This document shows, piece after piece, positions 8,708 through 17,261 of a stretch of 64,000 nucleotides of DNA (positions within the stretch are counted from its first letter, which is position 1; each line of letters opens with the position of its first letter). Made by a program: the position numbers and the translations under genes. The DNA lies in NCBI RefSeq assembly GCF_046224405.1, contig NZ_JBJXRK010000001.1:62001-126000 (forward strand), given 5' to 3'. Under the pieces are notes generated by a model that saw only the letters and a list, made by a program, of their open reading frames with translations, made no database searches and was not told the origin of the DNA. The DNA is from Gudongella sp046224405. GTDB lineage: Bacteria > Bacillota > Clostridia > Tissierellales > Tissierellaceae.

Positions 8708-9409
8708 TTACTTGTAGCCTATGAAATTATCTGTCTTGATGCTGCTCTTCTCCACACCAAGAGATGTGAGCTTATCTGTTATTGCCTTGTTCATACCAGG
8801 TGTGCCTGAGATCAGATAATCTGCATTGTTTCTCATTTCTTTTGCAAAGTTTTCTATCTCCTCCATAAACTCATGCCTGTCGGAAATAAATCTAACGTCC
8901 AAACCATCATATTTTCTGTTGATCCATTTCAGGGTATCCTCATATGCGAAGTCCCCTCTATCATCTGAATACAGAACCCGTAGCTTCTTTGGATTTATGC
9001 AATTGAAATCCATGTGTTGTAGAAGTGCCCTGATAGGTGTTATCCCAATTCCTCCTGCCATCAGGCATGTGGGCTTGTTGAAATCCTCAATCCTGAATCT
9101 CCCCTGGGGATCCTCAGCGGTCATCCTGTCACCAGGCTTCAACTCAAGGAGTTTCTTCTTGCAATCGGTGGACTCATCGGTGATTCTTGTGGAGAACATT
9201 ACGAAGTCCTCTTCCATTATGGATGCCAGGCTGAATATCCTGTAATTCTTGTCTCCCTCAACCTTGCACTCAAGATTTCTGAAAATGGCATGCTGTCCAG
9301 GAATCCACTGGAGCTCCTCGGGCTTTTCAAAGACAAAGGAAAATATCTCATCGGTTTCCTTTATCATCCTCTTGAAAACCATCTCATAAGTTTTGTTTAA
9401 TTCAGACAT
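8708..9409 (-). CDS. Ferredoxin--NAD(P)+ reductase-like flavoprotein
   Basis: A protein of 233 residues. The N-terminal FAD-binding barrel (about 1-100) contains WIPGQHAIF and YRIFSLAS, matching the R-x-x-S flavin motif, and GDRMTAEDPQGRF. The C-terminal NAD-binding half has MAGGIGITPIRALL and ends in SGTPGMNKAITDKL. There is no [2Fe-2S] domain, so electrons must come from a separate partner. A GTG further upstream (9418) overlaps the Shine-Dalgarno sequence; the ATG at 9409 has GGAGG 8 bases before it and is preferred. The electron partner is unknown. Confidence 0.88.
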   Translation of the reverse strand: MSELNKTYEMVFKRMIKETDEIFSFVFEKPEELQWIPGQHAIFRNLECKVEGDKNYRIFSLASIMEEDFVMFSTRITDESTDCKKKLLELKPGDRMTAEDPQGRFRIEDFNKPTCLMAGGIGITPIRALLQHMDFNCINPKKLRVLYSDDRGDFAYEDTLKWINRKYDGLDVRFISDRHEFMEEIENFAKEMRNNADYLISGTPGMNKAITDKLTSLGVEKSSIKTDNFIGYK

Positions 9410-9575
9410 CCAAAACACCTCCGTTATAACTTACCCTCATCGCCCTGTTTCCTATGCTTCTTCAATGTGTTTATACCCTTATTTTTTGAATTATTGATTA
9501 TTTATCATTTAAAAATCAAATTATTTCCAGAATTAAGCCAAGGCTTTAGTGTAGAGGCATATTTTTGAATGATTT

Positions 9576-9605
9576 TTGTTAAACCCGAATAAAATATTGT
9601 ATAAT
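9576..9605 (+). promoter_or_regulatory. Promoter of the MerR-methyltransferase gene
   Basis: TTGTTA at 9576-9581 and a perfect TATAAT at 9600-9605, 18 bases apart, 32 bases before the start codon at 9637. An 18-20 base spacer is usual for MerR-activated promoters, so autoregulation is possible. Confidence 0.6.
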
Positions 9606-9636
9606 CAAATTATCAGAATGGATTGGGAGTGATACC

Positions 9637-10863
9637 ATGAAGATTGGTGAATTTGCTGCAAGAAACAAGACAACAATAGATACGATCAGACATTATATGG
9701 ACCTTTCATTGCTGACGCCTGAAAAGAAGGGCTCATACTATGTTTTTAACGAGGATTGCCAAAAGGACTACAATACTGTCCTTTCACTTAAACACATCGG
9801 CTTCTCCCTGGTTGAGATTCAGACGCTTATGCTATATGACAGAATCGGAAGACACACAGAGTACAGCAGGCAGAAGACCTACAGGGCATTCTTCCTCAAT
9901 AAGCTGCAATGGATCCAGGATGAGCTGCTTCGGCTAAAGGATATGGAGGAGAAGCTTCAAGAGACTCTGGAATCGATGCCAGGTGAATCAGATGATCCCC
10001 ATCCCGCTGTAGGGGTCCCATTTAATGCCCTACCCCATCTCTTCTGCAATGAATGCGAGAGTTCATATGTACTTTCAGAGGGTCAAGTGGAGAATGGAAT
10101 GATCATTTCAGGGAGGCTGACCTGTCATTGCAGGGATTCACTGGAAATCAGGGGTGGAATTCTCTTTGGAAAGGGTGCCCTCAGCCCGGAAATGTGTGAT
10201 GCTGTCAGTAACTCATTTATTGATGATTATGTTAATACTACACATGTGGACTACCTGAAGAATCTGCACATGAGCCTCCAGTGGGCACGGAACAACTATG
10301 ATTTCCCCGACCAGGGGGATGGAATTGTACTTGAACTGGGTTCGGGAAGGGGCTTTTTCCTGAGAAATGTAATTGACATACTGCCGGGAGACTCTCTATA
10401 TATAGCTGTTGATCACAATCCCAACGCCCTAGCCTGGCTTAAGGACTCACTGGCTGATGTTATTGGAGGCAGGAATATTCTTTTCCTTTGCTGTGACTTC
10501 AAAAGCATACCCTTAAAGCCTCATGCTGTCGCAACAATGATCGATGCCACAGGGAGTTCAAATTACGCATTTGAGCACGAAGACTTTCTCCTGGACTCAT
10601 TGATGCAGCTTCTTGCTGATAATTCCACACTATATGGACATTACCTTGCATTTGAAAATTTTGCACCAAATTCAGTTGTTCCAGAAAAAAGCAGGCAATG
10701 GTTTAGGAGGGATATCATCAAGAGACATCTTGACAGCCTAGGTTTCAGGAATCTAAGGGAGTATGAGACCGCCCCAATTTCCCAGGGAGGTCCAAGAGAG
10801 GACTTCTTCGTTAAGGGTGAGAGAATCTTCAATTATCTTTATATGGGCAAGTTAAGCAGTTAG
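9637..10863 (+). CDS. MerR-family regulator fused to a zinc-ribbon-like segment and a SAM methyltransferase
   Basis: A protein of 408 residues with three parts. Residues 1-70 are a MerR winged helix-turn-helix (MKIGEFAARNKTTIDTIRHY, then GFSLVEIQTLM), followed by the usual dimerisation helix. Around 138-180 four or five Cys/His residues (FCNECESSY ... LTCHCRDS) suggest a metal-binding knot. From about 225 a class I methyltransferase fold begins: VLELGSGRGFFL is the SAM glycine loop, AVDHNPNALAWL the motif II acid, and a CCDFKSIPL segment follows. The protein may methylate RNA or a small molecule and sense its own product; this is inference. An MFS exporter lies downstream on the same strand. 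Confidence 0.82.
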   Translation: MKIGEFAARNKTTIDTIRHYMDLSLLTPEKKGSYYVFNEDCQKDYNTVLSLKHIGFSLVEIQTLMLYDRIGRHTEYSRQKTYRAFFLNKLQWIQDELLRLKDMEEKLQETLESMPGESDDPHPAVGVPFNALPHLFCNECESSYVLSEGQVENGMIISGRLTCHCRDSLEIRGGILFGKGALSPEMCDAVSNSFIDDYVNTTHVDYLKNLHMSLQWARNNYDFPDQGDGIVLELGSGRGFFLRNVIDILPGDSLYIAVDHNPNALAWLKDSLADVIGGRNILFLCCDFKSIPLKPHAVATMIDATGSSNYAFEHEDFLLDSLMQLLADNSTLYGHYLAFENFAPNSVVPEKSRQWFRRDIIKRHLDSLGFRNLREYETAPISQGGPREDFFVKGERIFNYLYMGKLSS

Positions 10864-10867
10864 CTTC

Positions 10868-10906
10868 AAAGCATGGGGTCAGCCCCATGCTTTAGTGTTT
10901 TTTGTA
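10868..10906 (+). terminator. Intrinsic terminator after MerR-methyltransferase
   Basis: Perfect 11 bp stem, AAAGCATGGGG (10868-10878) and CCCCATGCTTT (10883-10893), loop TCAG, followed by a T-rich run at 10898-10903. It separates this gene from the MFS gene. Confidence 0.85.
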
Positions 10907-10928
10907 GATTATTTTTTGGAATCCCCTA

Positions 10929-10959
10929 TTGCACTTGGGTTCACACCACATAATATACT
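10929..10959 (+). promoter_or_regulatory. Possible promoter of the MFS gene
   Basis: TTGCAC at 10929-10934 with TAATAT (10951-10956, 16-base spacer) or TATACT (10954-10959, 19-base spacer) downstream. It lies after the terminator and 30 bases before the gene. The longer spacing would fit control by the neighbouring MerR protein, which is only a possibility. Confidence 0.4.
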
Positions 10960-10989
10960 TTCCATATAGACCAAGAAAGGAGAATTTAT

Positions 10990-12237
10990 ATGGGTGAGCT
11001 CATCTCAAAATATGATAAAAGGGGAGAAATGAAAAATATTGTCCTGTTCTCGTCAGGAAAATCTGTATCCATGTTTGCATCGTCAATCTATAGCTTTGCC
11101 ATTGGGCTTTATGTTCTAGGAATCACCGGCTCAGCACTTAATTATGCTACCACCATCATGCTTCACATACTTCCCATGATTATTGTGAGCCCAATAGCGG
11201 GAGTGCTTGCAGACAAGATCTCCAAAAGAACCCTGATCGTGGGAATGGATGTTGCCAATGGGATGCTGTTCCTTGTTCTTTTCAGGATCAGCCAATCTGG
11301 TGGTCTGAACTTGGCAACCATATACCTGACAACCGTACTCCTAAGTATCTTCTCCAGTTTGTTCAATATTGCATTTGAGGCGGCGAAGCCCAATCTTGTA
11401 ATGCCGGAATCCCGTTTAAGGCTTAATTCAATCAGCAAGCTGATCGATTCCACAACATCCATCCTGGGACCGGCTCTGGGAGGAGTTATGTTTGCCATGA
11501 TTGATATCCAATTGTTTATTCTGGTAAACTGCATTTCATTCTTTGTATCAGCTATTTCAGAGATATTTATCGACTATGATTTTCATGCTGACCTGGACAG
11601 GGAGGATAAGCCTCCATTTATACCTCATATAGGCAAAGGATTTAGGTTCATGATCAATTCCAAGGCCATAAGGGAGGCCTTCATGCTTTTTGTAATATTG
11701 AATTTCCTCCTGGGCTTCTCAGTGAACGTACCCATGCCCTACATCGTTAACCAGATGCTGGAGCTTCCGCCTGAGCTGTTTGGATTTATCAATTCCATGT
11801 TCCCGGTTGGGCTTATAATTGGAACTTTGTCAATTGGTAAGATTCTGGAAAAGAGTTCCTACTCCAGACTATTGATACTTGCTACGTTTCTGCTGGCTCT
11901 ATTGGCCTCAATGATAGGTGTTCCCCTGTTGGTCCATGCAACCACCCTGATGTATGGAATCTATTATTCAGCCTTAAGCATCCTCATGGGTGTTCTTATA
12001 TCCTATGTGGATATTCCAATAATAACAATCATGCAGGATGAAATCCCATCAGGCCTTAGAGGGGTTGTCTTTGGCCTGACCATGAGTCTGGTAAAGGTTG
12101 TGCTACCTGTTTCTCTGCTGGCTTCAGGCTATCTTATTGATTACTTGCCGGCGGTTTTAATACCGGTTTTGGGAGGAACCCTAGCCATTGTTTATCCCTT
12201 ATTCCTCCTGAAAAGGAAAGAGGGTCTACCTGTTTGA
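10990..12237 (+). CDS. MFS transporter, multidrug-exporter type
   Basis: A protein of 415 residues with about twelve hydrophobic helices. The loop between helices 2 and 3 reads GVLADKISKRTLIVGMDVAN, the G-x-L-a-D-r-x-x-k-r motif of the major facilitator superfamily. It is closest in look to the MFS_3/enterobactin-exporter-like group of drug or siderophore exporters. AAAGGAG lies 8 bases before the ATG. The upstream MerR-methyltransferase gene suggests a resistance or export pair, an inference from position. The stop codon lies in the loop of the terminator hairpin. Confidence 0.88.
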   Translation: MGELISKYDKRGEMKNIVLFSSGKSVSMFASSIYSFAIGLYVLGITGSALNYATTIMLHILPMIIVSPIAGVLADKISKRTLIVGMDVANGMLFLVLFRISQSGGLNLATIYLTTVLLSIFSSLFNIAFEAAKPNLVMPESRLRLNSISKLIDSTTSILGPALGGVMFAMIDIQLFILVNCISFFVSAISEIFIDYDFHADLDREDKPPFIPHIGKGFRFMINSKAIREAFMLFVILNFLLGFSVNVPMPYIVNQMLELPPELFGFINSMFPVGLIIGTLSIGKILEKSSYSRLLILATFLLALLASMIGVPLLVHATTLMYGIYYSALSILMGVLISYVDIPIITIMQDEIPSGLRGVVFGLTMSLVKVVLPVSLLASGYLIDYLPAVLIPVLGGTLAIVYPLFLLKRKEGLPV

Positions 12238-12259
12238 TCAGGTAGACCCTCCTGAATTT
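12221..12259 (+). terminator. Terminator overlapping the MFS stop codon
   Basis: Perfect 12 bp stem AGGGTCTACCTG / CAGGTAGACCCT (12221-12232 and 12239-12250). The loop holds the TGA stop of the MFS gene, and TTTTT follows at 12256. It may also serve the converging flavin oxidoreductase gene, although the T run on that side is poorer. Confidence 0.75.
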
Positions 12260-12275
12260 TTCCTCAGCTGCCATC

Positions 12276-13478
12276 TTAGCTTTGATTCAAAGGCATCACC
12301 TTTCCATGGTAGCACCTAAGGGGTGCTGAGCTTATGGCAACTGCACAGAATCCACAATCAATACATGCTGATTTCTCCTTTTTCCCCTGCCTAAACTGAT
12401 TCACTATGCCCGGCTCGATTATTAGAGGTCGACTGAGAGAAACATAGTCAGCGCTGCCATCCATTAGCACCCTTTCAATTTCCGCCCTATGTCTGAATCC
12501 ACCTACAACAATTACTGGTAGAGACACCTCTTCCTTGATTTTGGTGGCAGAATCAACGTTATACAGATGTATTGGCTCCTCTTTATGGATGACCTTTGGC
12601 AATACCATGGAGTAAAGTTTCTTCTCAATCCCCTTTTTACCACCATAAACTGGATCATATGCCAGAATTGCCTCAGTGGGAATCTTTGTTACCCTCATAA
12701 AGTCAAAGAAATTTGTTCCTCCACAGGAAACCTCTATGACATCTCCCCCGTTATGCTGAAACATTTTAGCAATCTCTATGGTGTCTGAAATCGTTATGCC
12801 ATTCTTGTCACCGTCATGAGAGCTTATTTTTATCCAAATCGGATAATCTCCAACTTCCTGCCTGGCTTTCTTCATTATTTCGGCGATAATCCTGAATCTG
12901 TTCTCAATGGTGCCTCCCCATTTGTCAGTTCGATTGTTGCAGTGTGGCGAAAGAAACTCTGACAGAAGGAAGCCATGTGCTCCGTGCAGCTGTACCCCAT
13001 CAAAGCCTGCCTCCTTTGATCTTGCTATGGCCAGCACAAATGAGTCAATTATTTTTAGTATTTCCTTCTCTTCAAGCTCCCTTGCCATAACATTCCAAGG
13101 TGGATACTTTTTCTTTGAAGGTGCAACCACCACTTTGTTTGGGGATGCGGGAGATATCTTTCCACCTCCATGGGCCAGCTGGGCAATTATTGGTACATTC
13201 ATTCCGTGGACCATGTCTACCAATGGTCTGTAGCCCATGACAAGATCATCCTTGTCCATCATCAGCATCCTGGGGAAGGCCTTCCCTTCCTCATGAATAC
13301 CGGCCAACCCTGTTATGATGCATCCAACACCCCCATCTGCAAGATTTTCATATAGCCTGTACAGTTCATCAGTTGGCGAACCTGCTTCGTCTCCCATGGC
13401 TTCATGGGTTGCGGACCTAATAATGCGGTTCTTCATTGCAATTCCTGAAATGATACTTTCCTCAAACATTTTATCCAA
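12276..13478 (-). CDS. NADH:flavin oxidoreductase (Old Yellow Enzyme family)
   Basis: A protein of 400 residues with the FMN-binding TIM barrel of Old Yellow Enzyme homologues: KNRIIRSATHEAMGDE at the N terminus, IAQLAHGGGK, GFDGVQLHGAHGFLLSEFLS (the H-x-x-x catalytic His region), VIVVGGFRH and DYVSLSRPLI. The C terminus adds SACIDCGFC, a Cys cluster often seen in anaerobic members. The frame is open to 13592, but a TTG at 13478 has GGAGGGGG 5 bases upstream; the ATG at 13469 is an alternative and too far from that site. Downstream of the leader at 13500-13610 there is a terminator-like hairpin, so attenuation is likely. Confidence 0.88.
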   Translation of the reverse strand: MDKMFEESIISGIAMKNRIIRSATHEAMGDEAGSPTDELYRLYENLADGGVGCIITGLAGIHEEGKAFPRMLMMDKDDLVMGYRPLVDMVHGMNVPIIAQLAHGGGKISPASPNKVVVAPSKKKYPPWNVMARELEEKEILKIIDSFVLAIARSKEAGFDGVQLHGAHGFLLSEFLSPHCNNRTDKWGGTIENRFRIIAEIMKKARQEVGDYPIWIKISSHDGDKNGITISDTIEIAKMFQHNGGDVIEVSCGGTNFFDFMRVTKIPTEAILAYDPVYGGKKGIEKKLYSMVLPKVIHKEEPIHLYNVDSATKIKEEVSLPVIVVGGFRHRAEIERVLMDGSADYVSLSRPLIIEPGIVNQFRQGKKEKSACIDCGFCAVAISSAPLRCYHGKVMPLNQS

Positions 13479-13504
13479 CTTATCCCCCTCCCCCTTGATA
13501 CAAT

Positions 13505-13605
13505 AGCAAACACAAAAAAACCAGCCCACAGGCCGGTTACGCCACTCACTCCTCCGTGGCTGGAAGCGTCCATATCTTACCACGGAATCCACGTGTCCGA
13601 TTTTT
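13505..13605 (-). promoter_or_regulatory. Structured 5' leader with intrinsic terminator (candidate riboswitch/attenuator)
   Basis: On the minus strand the leader of the flavin oxidoreductase gene contains UCCGUGG pairing with CCACGGA around a short inner helix, then AACCGGCC-UGUG-GGCUGGUU followed by seven U (plus-strand positions about 13511-13537). A terminator in front of a gene, preceded by a folded element, is the plan of a transcription attenuator. I cannot match the upstream part to any riboswitch class I know. Confidence 0.5.
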
Positions 13606-13708
13606 ATGTATATGCAAAGATACTCTTTCCCATTCTATTTATATCCAATTTTAGTAAAATTTAACATATTACTGTGTTAAATTTATATTGATTTATATTG
13701 CTTTTACA

Positions 13709-13742
13709 TGCAAAAGGTCTGCCCAATTGATCAGGCAGACCT
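13709..13742 (-). terminator. Terminator after the aminotransferase
   Basis: Perfect 9 bp arms AGGTCTGCC (13715-13723) and GGCAGACCT (13734-13742), followed on the minus strand by TTTTG. It lies 14 bases downstream of the aminotransferase stop codon. Confidence 0.75.
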
Positions 13743-13756
13743 CTTTATTATTATAA

Positions 13757-15073
13757 TTATCTTTGATCCTCATATTTTCTCAATAGCTCCACAAACAGTT
13801 CTGGAACCTTCGCCATGTTCTCAGGTGATTCAACAAATGAAATTCTGAACTGGGTTGTTCCTGGATTCTTGGAGGAATCCTCAATATCGTAGAAGCCCTT
13901 CATTGGAGCTACAAGAAGAGTTGTCTCAACCCCGTCTATTTCAACTGCACCTTCCCCTGCACAGTAAAGAACAAAGTCAATTGAATCAAAGTCTGGCTTG
14001 ACAACATTTCTTACATCTATTACAGAATAGATGGACGCATCAGGTCTTGAAACGATAAGCTTGGGCTCCTTCTCCAGAAGTCCTTCCCTTACCTTGACAA
14101 TCATGTCCTTGTAGTAATCCCTCTGCTCCTTGCACCAGCTTAGGATATCCTCCTTGCTCTCATGGGCAAGTGCTCCAAAGATATACTGACCGATTACATT
14201 GGCACAAAGGTTTGCTGTATACTCAGCAATTGATTTCTTGCTGAACTCAGCATTGTCAGTTATAACCGCTCCCATCCTAAGTCCACATGCATTCCACACC
14301 TTTGATGCCGTCTCAATGCTAATCCTTCTTCCTTCGATTCCTGGAACCTCTTCATCTGACAGGCCCCAGATGCTTACAAGCTCCTGGTCTTCCTTGTAGT
14401 AAAGCTCCCTATAGGCTTCGTCTCCGATCAGCCACATATTGTGCTTAACACAAAGCTCCGCAAGCTCCTTCAGTGTTTCCTGGTCATAAAGCTGACCTGT
14501 TGGGTTGTCATATGGAATTACAAGCAATCCCCCTGGATTATGTTCCTTTATTATAGCTTCAATTTCAGACATTTCTGGAAGGTTGAAAAGTCCGTCCTCT
14601 CCCATGTGTCTCTTGATTGTAACTGTCTTTCTTCCAAGTCTTTGAGCAAATGAAATGTAGTTCGTATAGGCAGGGTCAATCATCATTAGTGGTCTTTCGT
14701 TTTCTCCTGCTGGACCACAAACGCCAAGGATAACAAGCTCCATACCTGACGATCCACCGTCAGTTACCTGAACATTAAGCTTGCTGGTATCAAACCCCTC
14801 GCTCTTAAGTATGTTCTTGAAGGCATCCTGTGCCTCAGGAGTTCCCGCTGTACCTGAATATCTTATTACACCTTTTGAAAATGGGCTTTCCGGAGAATCC
14901 AGATTGAACATTCTTTTCATCATCGCAGGATTTGTTGGTAGAGATACGTTACCTATCCCCACATTGATTACTGCCTCCGGCTTCTTCTCCCTTTCATCGT
15001 ACTTCATTTGAGCCAGTCTAACATCTGAAGGCTTTCTTGATTCAAAGTGTGCTGACATGATTGGTTTACTCAT
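13757..15073 (-). CDS. PLP-dependent class I/II aminotransferase
   Basis: A protein of 438 residues. Fold-type I aminotransferase features are clear: VTDGGSSGMELVILG for phosphate binding, YDNPTGQLYDQETLKELAEL, GDEAYRELYY with the Asp that contacts the pyridine N, and SIETASKVWNACGLRMGAVI, where the Lys of TASK forms the Schiff base. The start at 15073 has GGGAG 7 bases upstream; an ATG 18 bases earlier lies inside the ribosome binding region. The amino acid substrate is not evident; aspartate aminotransferase-like enzymes with this S-K-x-W-N-A-C-G-L-R stretch are common in Clostridia. It is a single-gene unit with its own terminator. Confidence 0.9.
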   Translation of the reverse strand: MSKPIMSAHFESRKPSDVRLAQMKYDEREKKPEAVINVGIGNVSLPTNPAMMKRMFNLDSPESPFSKGVIRYSGTAGTPEAQDAFKNILKSEGFDTSKLNVQVTDGGSSGMELVILGVCGPAGENERPLMMIDPAYTNYISFAQRLGRKTVTIKRHMGEDGLFNLPEMSEIEAIIKEHNPGGLLVIPYDNPTGQLYDQETLKELAELCVKHNMWLIGDEAYRELYYKEDQELVSIWGLSDEEVPGIEGRRISIETASKVWNACGLRMGAVITDNAEFSKKSIAEYTANLCANVIGQYIFGALAHESKEDILSWCKEQRDYYKDMIVKVREGLLEKEPKLIVSRPDASIYSVIDVRNVVKPDFDSIDFVLYCAGEGAVEIDGVETTLLVAPMKGFYDIEDSSKNPGTTQFRISFVESPENMAKVPELFVELLRKYEDQR

Positions 15074-15272
15074 TGCATAACTCCCTTTCATTTGATTATT
15101 TGATTGTTGTAATTTAAGTGTATGATTGTTAAATTTTCTCTACATTATCATCATATCATAAGAAAAGATTTCCGTAAATAAGCATAATTGTTGCTCTTAT
15201 TCAGAAAATAAAGATCAGAAACAAAATATCATTGTGTTTCACTTATAGTGGTACAAACTTGTTAAATTAAGG

Positions 15273-15278
15273 TATAAT
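15273..15278 (+). promoter_or_regulatory. -10 box for the phosphoesterase gene
   Basis: Perfect TATAAT 20 bases before the start codon at 15299, right upstream of GGGAGGAGG. No good -35 box is seen (TGGTAC at 15249-15254 is the best at 18 bases). Confidence 0.4.
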
Positions 15279-15298
15279 CATAGGGAGGAGGCATTTTT

Positions 15299-15916
15299 AT
15301 GGGAAGGTTTTCGACTTTTTTTGATTCTTTGTTTGGCAGGATCCACATAGAGAAAGACATAGTGGGTTCTGATTCAGTCCACCTACTACATATTTCAGAT
15401 ACCCCCAGCAGCATTTATCCAGAAATCAAGAGGCTCATTAGGGTGCTTAATCCTGATTACATCGTCCATACAGGTGATGTCTCTGACAACATAAAGGTTG
15501 GCCTTCATCCAAGCTACATCACAAGATACAAGCATGAGGCTAAAAAAATGCTGAAGATCTTGGATAGCTCAAATGCAGAAAAGGTATTTCTGTCCTTGGG
15601 TAACCATGACAAGCTTGACTTTGTCAAGAAGAACTGCGGTAGAATCAAGGTCATAGAGGATAGGGAACTTATCACCATTCAAGGAAGGAAATTCGCCATC
15701 AGCCATTACTCCGATTTTCTTAAGGACATTGATGCAGATATTTACCTATATGGTCATGACCTGTCAATTGAAAGCCAGACCATTGACAGCAGGGTCTACC
15801 TCAATGGAATCTCTGCAATACATGTCATTACAATACCTGAGCTTGATATCACCAGGCTTGACTATCCGCAAGGTACCGATTCCGAAAGACTTAAGCGTAG
15901 AAAGACCAAGCTTTAG
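15299..15916 (+). CDS. Calcineurin-like metallophosphoesterase, atypical metal site
   Basis: A protein of 205 residues with the order of metallophosphoesterase motifs: LLHISDT (about 29-35), VHTGDVSDN (57-64), SLGNHDK and later YGHDLS. In the usual family the first motif is D-x-H and the last is G-H-x-H. Here Pro follows SDT where the His should be, and the last motif ends in Asp-Leu, so two expected metal ligands are missing. The protein may be a degenerate or specialised member. It lies 56 bases upstream of an unrecognised gene on the same strand and has a strong GGGAGGAGG site. Confidence 0.8.
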   Translation: MGRFSTFFDSLFGRIHIEKDIVGSDSVHLLHISDTPSSIYPEIKRLIRVLNPDYIVHTGDVSDNIKVGLHPSYITRYKHEAKKMLKILDSSNAEKVFLSLGNHDKLDFVKKNCGRIKVIEDRELITIQGRKFAISHYSDFLKDIDADIYLYGHDLSIESQTIDSRVYLNGISAIHVITIPELDITRLDYPQGTDSERLKRRKTKL

Positions 15917-15972
15917 ATATATGCCTCAGGTCAGCAGGTCTAGAACTTACAAAAATACAAGGAGTTGATTTT

Positions 15973-16980
15973 ATGGTATCACTGGTAAGAAGTGGCCCCA
16001 GGTCATTGCTGATAACTTCATCTGACAAGGAACAGCTAATCCAATACCTCTGTAATGACCTTGGTGGAGCTGTGGTTGAAATGGAAACCGTGATGAAGAG
16101 AAGTGAAGAGAACCATACAATTGTATATATTATTGAGTATGAAAATGAGGAGAAAACAAGATACAAAAAAACGGATGCTCTTGTTGTCTTCCTGGACCCT
16201 CTTGTACTTGCATGCAAGCTACGTGAAATGATTAGGCATGGCTTGGTCCAGACAATGAGGTCGGGGCCCCAGGTACTAATCCTTCGCTCAGCAGGGAATC
16301 TAGGAGCTGTAATTGAAAAGATCAAGGAGGATTTTGAGGGAGAGCTTTCATCCTTTGAGGAATGTGGGGAGAACGGTTTTGAGGATAGGACCATCATTGG
16401 TATAACCGACAAGCCAATTTACAGGTCAATGGCTGCTGATGACTTCCACCCTCAATTTCTTCAAATAAATGATGATTACTTCAAAATCAAGCAGGTCCTT
16501 AGAAGGCACTCCATAAAATATCTTAATCTGGGTGTTGGCTCCAAGGGATGGTCAAGTCTTGAAATAAGGATATACGACAGCTTTGGTGCCTATGAGCTAC
16601 ATTACAAGAGGCTTCTTACAGTCCTGGATGCCCTTCAGATAGGACTATTAACCGGGGAATCATGGTCAAAGGACCAGCCAAGGGCTCTGCTTTTCATTGA
16701 TGTCTATAGCATAAGGCTTCTTACCTTCTACTCTCCCCAGGAGGTCAAGAGAATTTTGTTTGGACTGGAGTACCTGGAGGATGGTAGAAGGATTATTGAC
16801 TATGACCTCCTGGAAAATGGAAAGAAGGTCCAGTGGGCATCCTTGTTCAAGAAGGAGAAGAATGTGGTCAAGAAGGAAAAGGCAATTGAGACAAGAGGAG
16901 ATCTGTTTTCAAAGCTTAGCGACGATACAATCGAGGAGCTCCTGGAGCTTGAGAAGGAGATTCTCAAGACAAGGTACTAA
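15973..16980 (+). CDS. Uncharacterised protein, 335 residues
   Basis: I do not recognise this protein. It has no signal peptide, transmembrane helix or Cys motif. The first 60 residues have a mixed alpha/beta look (VRSGPRSLLITSSDKEQLIQ), and a rather similar opening recurs near residue 96 (MRSGPQVLILRSAGNLGAVI), so residues 1-75 and 95-170 may be duplicated domains. The C-terminal ~40 residues are highly charged and helical. AAGGAG precedes the ATG. It probably shares a transcript with the metallophosphoesterase 56 bases upstream, and it ends in a terminator that begins at its stop codon. Confidence 0.6.
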   Translation: MVSLVRSGPRSLLITSSDKEQLIQYLCNDLGGAVVEMETVMKRSEENHTIVYIIEYENEEKTRYKKTDALVVFLDPLVLACKLREMIRHGLVQTMRSGPQVLILRSAGNLGAVIEKIKEDFEGELSSFEECGENGFEDRTIIGITDKPIYRSMAADDFHPQFLQINDDYFKIKQVLRRHSIKYLNLGVGSKGWSSLEIRIYDSFGAYELHYKRLLTVLDALQIGLLTGESWSKDQPRALLFIDVYSIRLLTFYSPQEVKRILFGLEYLEDGRRIIDYDLLENGKKVQWASLFKKEKNVVKKEKAIETRGDLFSKLSDDTIEELLELEKEILKTRY

Positions 16981-17006
16981 AAAGCTCTCCATTTGGAGAG
17001 CTTTTT
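16979..17006. terminator. Bidirectional terminator between converging genes
   Basis: Perfect 12 bp stem AAAAAGCTCTCC / GGAGAGCTTTTT (16979-16990 and 16995-17006), loop ATTT. A and T tails on both sides make it work for the gene ending at 16980 and the minus-strand gene ending at 17016. Confidence 0.85.
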
Positions 17007-17015
17007 CATGCATTT

Positions 17016-17213
17016 CTATCTTGCTATTAGCCAGACTCCCAGGACCAGGAAAATCAATGCCCAAATATAGAAGAAAATCTCTGTTCCCCTGTCCCCAAGT
17101 ACCTTCTTGAACAATTCAATCTTCTTCATGTTCCAGATTTTATCAGGCTTGACAACGGCTATTACAACAACTGCTGCTGCGTATACTATTGCAACTATTC
17201 CCCAAATGCTCAT
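17016..17213 (-). CDS. Small two-helix membrane protein
   Basis: A protein of 65 residues with a transmembrane helix at each end (about 2-21 and 46-64) joined by a basic loop (KPDKIWNMKKIELFKKVLG). The pattern resembles small DUF6199-type membrane proteins, but I am not sure of the family. AAGGGGGT is the ribosome binding site. It ends at the bidirectional terminator and follows the ABC operon by 48 bases, so it could be its last gene. Confidence 0.6.
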   Translation of the reverse strand: MSIWGIVAIVYAAAVVVIAVVKPDKIWNMKKIELFKKVLGDRGTEIFFYIWALIFLVLGVWLIAR

Positions 17214-17261
17214 AAGTCTACCCCCTTTATTATTAATCAGCTTTTATCCACCAAGGTCTGC

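Noticed and set aside
13479..13592. Longer frame for the Old Yellow Enzyme gene, starting at 13592
   Set aside because: It runs through the terminator hairpin and structured leader; the TTG at 13478 has a strong Shine-Dalgarno sequence.
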